The position numbers and the translations under genes are program-made. From a virus: DNA of 64,000 nucleotides. Where the stretch lies: positions 38,450-102,449 of the IMG/VR virus record IMGVR_UViG_3300050821_005690, one strand, 5' to 3'. Below are positions 62,901 through 64,000 of the stretch, piece by piece. Under the pieces are notes generated by a model. That model worked only from the letters and a program-made list of their open reading frames with translations. It did not search any database and was not told the origin of the DNA. The first letter of the stretch is position 1. Each line of letters opens with the position of its first letter.

Positions 62901-64000
62901 TGGGCTGCAAAAATACTACGTCTTCACCACGGAGAATCCGAAGGCGGGCCTTTCCAACCGGATGCTCCGCGACTTCATGCAGTACGCCTCGCCGGAGGAA
63001 ATCGAGCAATTCCAGCGGGCGCAAGAGCGGGCTGCGGCTGAGACCCCGCAGGCCGAACCGACGGCCGGCCATGCCGACGGCGGCGCGGTCGAGGATGCGG
63101 ACCTGGGCGATGCGCCGACGCCAAAGCCGGGGCAGATTATCCCCACGCGCGACGATATAAGGTCCGCGCCGTCCAAGGTCGCACACAGCCTCGGCGAGGT
63201 GACCGGCGTCAACGATGCTGTGAAGGCCGCACGCGGGGAGATGACCCCGGAAGAGGAAAAGAAGTTTGCTCTCACGGCGGCGGCGGGTCTGCTTCCTGGT
63301 GGACGCGGCCTCGGGTCCGCCGCTTCGCTGGCGCGGATGATCGGCCGGAGGGCCTTCGGCACAGAGCTTCACTTCGAGCGCGCGCGCGGCGGCCGGGTTG
63401 TCCCGCCCGGCCTATCCGCTGAGTACGCCGATAACCTCGGGCGCTGGGGCATTTTCAGCAAGAGCGGTGAACTGCTATCGAGCGGCCCGACGCGCAATCA
63501 GGCGATCGAGGCCCTGGTGCATCGACGCGCGAGCGGCGGTCGCGTCGATGCACGGAACATCAACCATAATCCGTCAGAGGCGCAAAAACGTAGTGGCAAC
63601 TACGCCAAGGACCATCTGCATTGGAACGGCCTGCCGCTGACCATCGAGAACGCCAGGGGCTCGGTCCGCCGCGGCGTTGGCAGAGACGGCAAGCCGTGGG
63701 CCGTCCGCATGCCGGCGCACTATGGCGATGTGGCGGGTACGAAGGGCAAGGACGGCGATAAAGTTGACTTCTACCTGGGGCCGCACACCAAGGCGCCCAT
63801 AGTGTACGTGGTGGATCAGAAGGATCACGAGACCGGCCGTTTCGATGAGCACAAGGCCATGGGCGGCTTCGCCAGCAAGCTCCATGCGCAGCGGACCTAC
63901 GAACAGGCGTTCTCGGACGGCAAGGGCAAGCACCGCATCCACGCCATCACGGCCGCGCCAGTCGCGGCGTTCAAGCGCTGGCTGGACGAAGGCGACACCA
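47956..64000 (+). CDS. giant polyvalent protein, at least 5,348 aa, cut by window end
   Basis: One uninterrupted frame. Order (residues): tandem EEEVWTKTP (1-45); hydrophobic helix region (189-255); ParB-like nuclease, DGHHRLN at 548; zeta-toxin-like kinase, GPGGAGKS at 707; ddrB-type ParB, ESGNGR at 996; helical LPD region (~1,340-1,700); DNA methylase, EPSVGIGHF at 1,910 and SNVPFGKYN at 1,974; SNF2 helicase, GSGKT at 2,611, VDEAH at 2,772, QRDGRIERQG at 3,115; coiled coil; TGT/DpdA-like domain (~3,480-3,730); zincin HEIIHH at 3,908; large hydrophobic LPD region; GG motifs; pyrophosphatase-like domain, VDFYLGP at 5,270. The family (DarB-like polyvalent proteins) is thought to be ejected and to shield phage DNA. 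Domain assignments are from motifs only. Confidence 0.9.
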   Translation, partial: MAEPASNPADEEEVWTKTPAGGETSAPVSAAPAAEPAEEEVWTKTPSWRGYPQVIGSGVAQGAITSVGGAMQGAAELRHPDSENFYTRALKVIDRVDRGESVPEDEDIIGYQKLVKSDGSPDVEHRKQVRSDAMTSAGIAKSPEAPAAYDPRETWLYKTGKEVSEYGERKFPMSQEEKESYTGRISSGLGAIAPLVVAGAVAGPEVAMGLGAAQMGLGAAHETAEEARAKGASPEAVWDAAATSFGVNAALGAVKFDAALRPINRLAPGIYDWARARLLHAMQSGAIFTTIGEAQEWIGKEIANKFYDDKAGYSFDIKRVLSSLGVGAIVGQLHPTKYEAKPGEEKPAAETPGAETPPAKGGETFEDMMGPRPGPPPPPARDDVLDVARANGITPEAFEALAPEVQRNLIRDFKGDTSILPEQDEHRPGVPGGLSDPSIFAPQASPTGPSDFLRERGLTYEQLASADTKYLKVLQDEWAATHPDEPLLNIETFKPSDIQADPQRFQFRTDQIDAASGVTAKKLRPGGFNQTFPMVVWRDLAGKDFIVDGHHRLNVTKQMEAAGEPITVQAIVLREQDGVTPQMAKDFGERRNDYRDATAGARRIPGLNATPQEIAELQNAIGQKAHPEEIEKLPIVQRAYALGNAQKPVQDQPGYGSPEYRANRVFNFNGERVVGWDNAVDRLEQRARSFSTDGPVANERRAWIVMGPGGAGKSTAVMDSLARRTRSAIVDADEAKPTMPEYAGGLGAGAVHEESTDLTYGPHGVLPRIIQNGANFVVGKIGHKASSIRELRDALKAEGYKVSLINVDIEPQEAFRRRMGRFLRTGRINSTGFHGDTSSAKGVVTTKNYHILKGEGFDGSLTIDNNRPERPWEGSEELAREIGLQQPRSPRRAGYQEDAGGHTLQGETVPNLRPHRVVAADGTSIDVVPIVVEASQLRTSKDPGYNQALQPRQRDRAAAEAQERYIAANLDPELLGHSAEADRGAPIVGPDDPDVESGNGRVEAIRLAYGQERNGQPSTAQIYRNWLTQQGVDVSRYREPILVRKRITPMTLEQRRAFTVAANKDTKLSMSMPERALVDARNLGTDALALIHNPDDLGAAINRPFFRRFVASLPQAEQGGMADAKGNLSAEGLARLRNAILAKAYGDAGLLARVTESTNDEVKSISNALTAAAPQWARLRAAVADGRVRPDMDATPQLIEAISRTAELRSKGIKLHDYLAQLDAFDRPEPEVEDFMLAFYHPVTRRAASSSRIADELRFFAQEAAKVSSEKGLDLGLAPVDREQLSKLMLAKAREEYENELPDRDGTRAGARDEEDGREVRGLRPGTEGQLPSQRSPLGFEEEAIRAQQPTADELRALRRPERRLNARDPSPWEIRNSYKNKANTALAHKIFPFLTHISYDRFAAHRWVLKLIDFNPSNGEEVARGLVNHGYMAEGAAAKYRNSPADQRRYDAVYKAFADWKAKQEAGLFGGEKAQVPLRREDAYSENQKLVYGLKPGGVVVHDALELAVTRLPGASDKYHVEGFKTPFAASGAIAKLTDLQMQRGVRSPTESTVLKGPNAPAVEPGAEGKPQTVIPGAERISTAELLRRRAAEPLRATQPQAIPGGLFGNLLGQTDLLDAIRKEPRARKVFGHETLIDQALRKVPLTSGENLPNLFGEVEDAGQRPRPDRGKVRPGAQALPGAAQPKRPTRAKRPGQLSLFGGEGGGGEARPPDVALPPGQGPTEAIGPEEGTGVTKPPVRGGGSDQARPDLPTPAGGARPPVRVKPSIRQGQQEAEQKIAERSRSNYRITDEDAIGEGGPKQKVRQNIEAIRLLKQIEDEGREATPGEKAILVKYTGWGHVAQDMFATTGNREAWEGERAQLRALLTDEELEAAQASTPNAHFTSPDVIRGMWDAMDHLGFEGGNTIEPSVGIGHFIGLIPDKMAPKTAWTAVELDPISARITKALYAGTEVNAHGFEDLKRPANYYDLAISNVPFGKYNLREKPYGSFPIHNFFFVKSLDKVRPGGIVAFITSRYSMDAPEHTEFRRLLAKTSDLVGAIRLPGGKEGAFADNAGTQVTTDLLFLRKKIPGQDFASGHKWDGLKDIETPEGPTKINEYYVANPHMMLGDMRLIGSQYGPNEPVLIGDPNGLREKIAEAVAKNTPAGAMTPRTEATTVENIPAGDIDAGIKDGAFFLQNGKLHQRVAGLGVPRDVLPADHARIERLIGLRDLYNGLLGAQLGGEGDREALRKQLREAYDDFVKEHGPINKEVRTVTKRLTQAGEPVVITRTPNLRTFKEDPDAWKVASLEHYDAEKDTAKRSDIQTRDVIAPPREREIRGPSDALAASLNDTGGIDLDHVANSLNVDSHDAAISALGNLIFHDPNGRQWKTADEYLSGNVVEKLEEARSIAQSDPSFQRNVKALEKVQPKPVTGSQIYAGFGATWIPGEVYESFLEDHLGASDVHVQQIPITGEWRVEGDTFARDARIKYIPKDQNGISRANVREMVSAALNGRTITIRDKIKNPDGSTSERVNTAATQDASNKLEALKEAFTGNPQEGIDDWWSKDDERRQRMEGIFNRTHNNLAPREFDGSHLELPGLNPMFAERKHRLDAIWRIIQRGNTLLGHAVGSGKTVTMIAAGMEQKRLGLINKPAYVVPNHMLEQFSREFLQAYPNAKILVASKEETSADHRKAFLAKVASNDWDGVVITHDAFGRINMGQEYRRQFIRDQIGEAIRVIQAEKAESGAKSPTVKRLEAAKKRLEEKLQKLLNEERKDEGTSFEESGIDHLFVDEAHLFKNLHFFTRLGGIKGLATSEAQRSEDLFLKIRYLEQKRPGRSAVFASGTPISNTMAEAWTMMRYLQLDNLRERGLSNFDDWARTFGRISKKMETSPDGRTLQEVASMSFGNVPELGALWNEVADTKTADMLKLPRPDVVRENGEKGVTTVEAEPSRQEEAAIQALVAEAEHMRAHPKRPEPGDRIMLNIVTDGRKVATDGRLLGDMDFNPRGKVALAVNNIHKIWEEGNQDPDAPNKGQMVFLDLGVPKKGGGADRFDLYRDLKQRLVEKGIPAKDIAFIHDADSDDKKAKLFGAVRSGKVRVLVGSTGKMGMGTNVQDRLIAKHDIDAPWKPAEVEQRDGRIERQGNLNANVRIYRYVTKRSFDAFMWQTLERKANMLNQFLSGAKGSRTMEDVGEVLPEAAELKAAASGDPRIMEHAELDRRVRQLSSQRRSFEQTQQRATYEIGVGKSQLKQYQDHLPGARLDADMVNDLSGKNFQVDLGDLGPFTERKAAGDAILDALRKLDSRSYYRPVVLNMGRMSGFDMQMQVQTHYDHSSGTVLVANPSLKGPSGAGYIASDFYINEHTEGLAVIRRLEGALGRVKDEPSRIEGLIKNQQNEIERLQKTLGETWPREQEYREALAKLDALTKALKAPKHPDVAEMEHENAYAKLQAEALEAQHESPIFDEDKEWLSKPKLIKEKAEKVAETVRDIPRPRDVVGVSDITKVGPPHDMQKHAVFGLPLNPLSALEQLKGHSFNVSYATRAKLGRQLDDAIRLVGKDKMLLLDNGAFSLHRQGKSTLEPGYMEDYEKWAGGIMDRSPQAIAVVPDVIGGTEHQNAQLVRDWLGGKIDPDRSMAIWHLHESMDYLKYLAQSFNHIGFGSSGQFWKVGTPEWHARIQEALDTIQKMEDDGEITRPRIHMMRAQSQAHLYPFDSSDSTNVAVNHNRFRELYPGPDHVGRMAERINERIQGSATGKETPHQEARPLGETPERPDSDLYALAQWFNHNYEVVKRQGDLFDHIKENRPAWGKGAQERIPTDWETAQRRVIGLLDENAIDLGPTTRAYVSEKWSANERKIADAVQAIGDRMAPQSSIYGAKALHMHGSPIWGVFVNSKAFPQTIAWSLERAGKLGDAVERAGPLARVATTVRHEIIHHLKNSGLIRPDEWKALEQAAKEGDWLKKYDIEDRYSHLNEAGKLEEAIADHFGQWGQEREILKQIKDPIQRLVRQAYMRMDLFFRQVAAAARKFLGKDATASDVFSRIESGEVGKRTSEQIEAQKRYMAEHPDEFDEGAKAQTPGGEARERRQAARAAGVTPPREGAFDRILRNETADKLREATAKLAGQFGVDKFVRDAQVRWTPMAARDATVEFRYDIKQYMNARRQAREDWNRFDKRLEKEFSDEQRKRMYDAADEESVALQQGRPTNGIGLSRLTGNERDAVKALQDRSQLNWETARLLKIVRGDGLPSYVPRMLVRAVEGIWGRKFEKGVGPGAEVVRDIRTLALANAKLEEAIAGKQLVNTIKEIGDRAGNPLVNVGGAPVHRPGPEAMVGHALDQAFGHDFTTTTPNLKHRKYLTREETEAAANRLAPRTETPEWTFLNHPSLQELRLMTVDPEGDTYRSNVKRVSGMTVPKRMTALKDQYGDVHWEKAPIYFRRELEGPLKAAMQAGGGFERALMQLKGKIMSYIMFSPLIHNQIEWGRALPAAPGKVLTFQVYLEGNRIANDPAQMRLAISGGVVPIGGHGFMQDVSSIAEAPTMRAGKSIEAKTLGYGAAAIGHLTRLYDPATGMNEVRKATDWFGNMWNNVFLWDRVRDLQMGLWSYIKDDMIAKGYHAIAANVAAAHFANRYAGALPLEAMSGFARGVANVALFSRSFTLGNVGAIKDAVVGLPRDAQALIQHQLGWEELAKTQSYVKRKSRVMLAMDAGLYFATLSLMQSAFHVAGPGHTMMTLAGTIAGGALGGRAGPYGRLAAAAALGAGGFGLASVLGAGPGTRKLEDELQGYWDRLGDLAAKVYEHPVQAVANPFFQYKALMGLSATSENEPGKEWRILWGYDKDGRAQYIRLPVGKVTEELMSWGIEPLDLLHRKLSTFLKPITQIWDNNAGFNQKVYDKNAEGAVENAEVLAKIAGLIISEQMPWDVLKTGAEAVGSGPTADTARGKLVGQATGFTFSQGHPEGPEAGVLAHARERYEYRKQQALPEIRKLIRDGKVDDAYKLMDNIHIPPGLQKYYVFTTENPKAGLSNRMLRDFMQYASPEEIEQFQRAQERAAAETPQAEPTAGHADGGAVEDADLGDAPTPKPGQIIPTRDDIRSAPSKVAHSLGEVTGVNDAVKAARGEMTPEEEKKFALTAAAGLLPGGRGLGSAASLARMIGRRAFGTELHFERARGGRVVPPGLSAEYADNLGRWGIFSKSGELLSSGPTRNQAIEALVHRRASGGRVDARNINHNPSEAQKRSGNYAKDHLHWNGLPLTIENARGSVRRGVGRDGKPWAVRMPAHYGDVAGTKGKDGDKVDFYLGPHTKAPIVYVVDQKDHETGRFDEHKAMGGFASKLHAQRTYEQAFSDGKGKHRIHAITAAPVAAFKRWLDEGDT
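50528..50707 (+). CDS. nested small gene A in the +1 frame, 59 aa
   Basis: AAGGGAGAAGG then ATG at a normal distance, inside the giant frame at the junction between the kinase and ddrB-ParB domains. The protein (MAHSRLTTIAPSALGKGPKN...RDTKKMLAGIRSKAKRF) is soluble and basic. By hand count about three quarters of its third codon positions are G/C, whereas fewer than half are in the giant frame over the same bases. Not recognised. Confidence 0.55.
   Translation: MAHSRLTTIAPSALGKGPKNSPEKLDYNSHEAQDERDTKKMLAGIRSKAKRFPTSDRTE
51851..52051 (+). CDS. nested small gene B in the +1 frame, 66 aa
   Basis: Strong AGGGAGG 9 nt before ATG. Helical protein (MALVQARAMKRMAAKYADLD...RRANYLHKEALLALKK) with roughly 80% G/C third positions, at the junction after the ddrB-ParB domain. 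In the same bases the giant frame reads as an Arg/Gly/Asp-rich linker. Function unknown. Confidence 0.6.
   Translation: MSYPTAMALVQARAMKRMAAKYADLDLGRRANYLHKEALLALKKRQSALSNPRPTNSAPSEGQRGG
52940..53254 (+). CDS. nested gene C, TnpV-like protein, 104 aa
   Basis: GGAGAGG 6 nt before ATG. ERFALEHKRFLEQHNPSVLR, YLSSVGRAAGERLDHLMSHY and FEVEEVIRHDLIFQPLPEGH follow the TnpV layout (long helix, EHRPxL-like turn, AxERLD helix, AEEIVxxELI end). TnpV proteins are small and of unknown function, and often lie beside SNF2/methylase giants in mobile elements. Hand-counted G/C third positions: about 86% here against about 35% in the giant frame, which reads a Pro/Gly/Arg linker. Strong case for a real nested gene. 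Confidence 0.7.
   Translation: MLDKDLDLTEERFALEHKRFLEQHNPSVLRGQSDPDSYLSSVGRAAGERLDHLMSHYLRDKDLQKLSAPKRALALQSRQFEVEEVIRHDLIFQPLPEGHDRPYE

Overview
The window is a continuous stretch of a tailed double-stranded DNA phage or prophage genome. It is GC-rich with strong G/C preference at third codon positions, densely packed with genes, and has many 4-base ATGA/GTGA overlaps. The large terminase, a large portal, a scaffold-like protein, an adaptor, a long tail-tube or stabilisation-type protein, a tail-collar protein and a muramidase-bearing virion protein together suggest a short-tailed (podovirus-like) phage. The host is not stated by the sequence. High GC content and several small proteins with twin-arginine leaders make an alphaproteobacterial, perhaps Rhizobiales, host a reasonable but unproven guess. 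No integrase, DNA polymerase, primase or RNA polymerase is visible, so the genome extends beyond the window.

Layout. Positions 1-1.7 kb hold small rightward genes. At 1.6-4.35 kb there is a leftward block: zinc ribbons, a zincin-like protein, a DUF2158-like protein and an HNH nuclease. At 4.4-5.7 kb there are rightward genes, and at 5.8-9.1 kb a second leftward block of small proteins. From 9.2 kb to the right edge every supported gene runs rightward. The 9.2-19.4 kb part is a tightly overlapped run of small accessory genes, among them a possible DUF2829/Tad2-like anti-Thoeris protein, an HTH protein and several one- or two-helix membrane proteins. The 19.4-47.8 kb part is the packaging and virion module: terminase, portal, tail/fibre-type proteins, an 18-copy FPN repeat protein, a GroES-like protein, a scaffold-like protein, adaptor, collar, long tail protein, disordered virion proteins, a GNAT acetyltransferase and a SleB-domain virion protein. 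I can recognise no major capsid protein.

From 47,956 to the right edge there is one open frame of at least 5,348 codons. It is a polyvalent protein that strings together a ParB-like domain, a zeta-toxin-like kinase, a second (ddrB-type) ParB domain, a DarB-like DNA methylase with an SNF2-type helicase, a tRNA-guanine-transglycosylase/DpdA-like domain, a zincin metallopeptidase, long membrane-like LPD regions and, at the edge, an inorganic-pyrophosphatase-like domain. Proteins of this class are thought to enter the cell with phage DNA and protect it.

The most striking observation is three small genes (59, 66 and 104 codons) nested in the +1-shifted frame inside this giant frame. Each has its own Shine-Dalgarno sequence and normal third-position composition, and each lies at a junction between domains. 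The 104-residue one resembles TnpV. A short GGRV/DGG motif also recurs in the portal, three virion proteins and the polyvalent protein.
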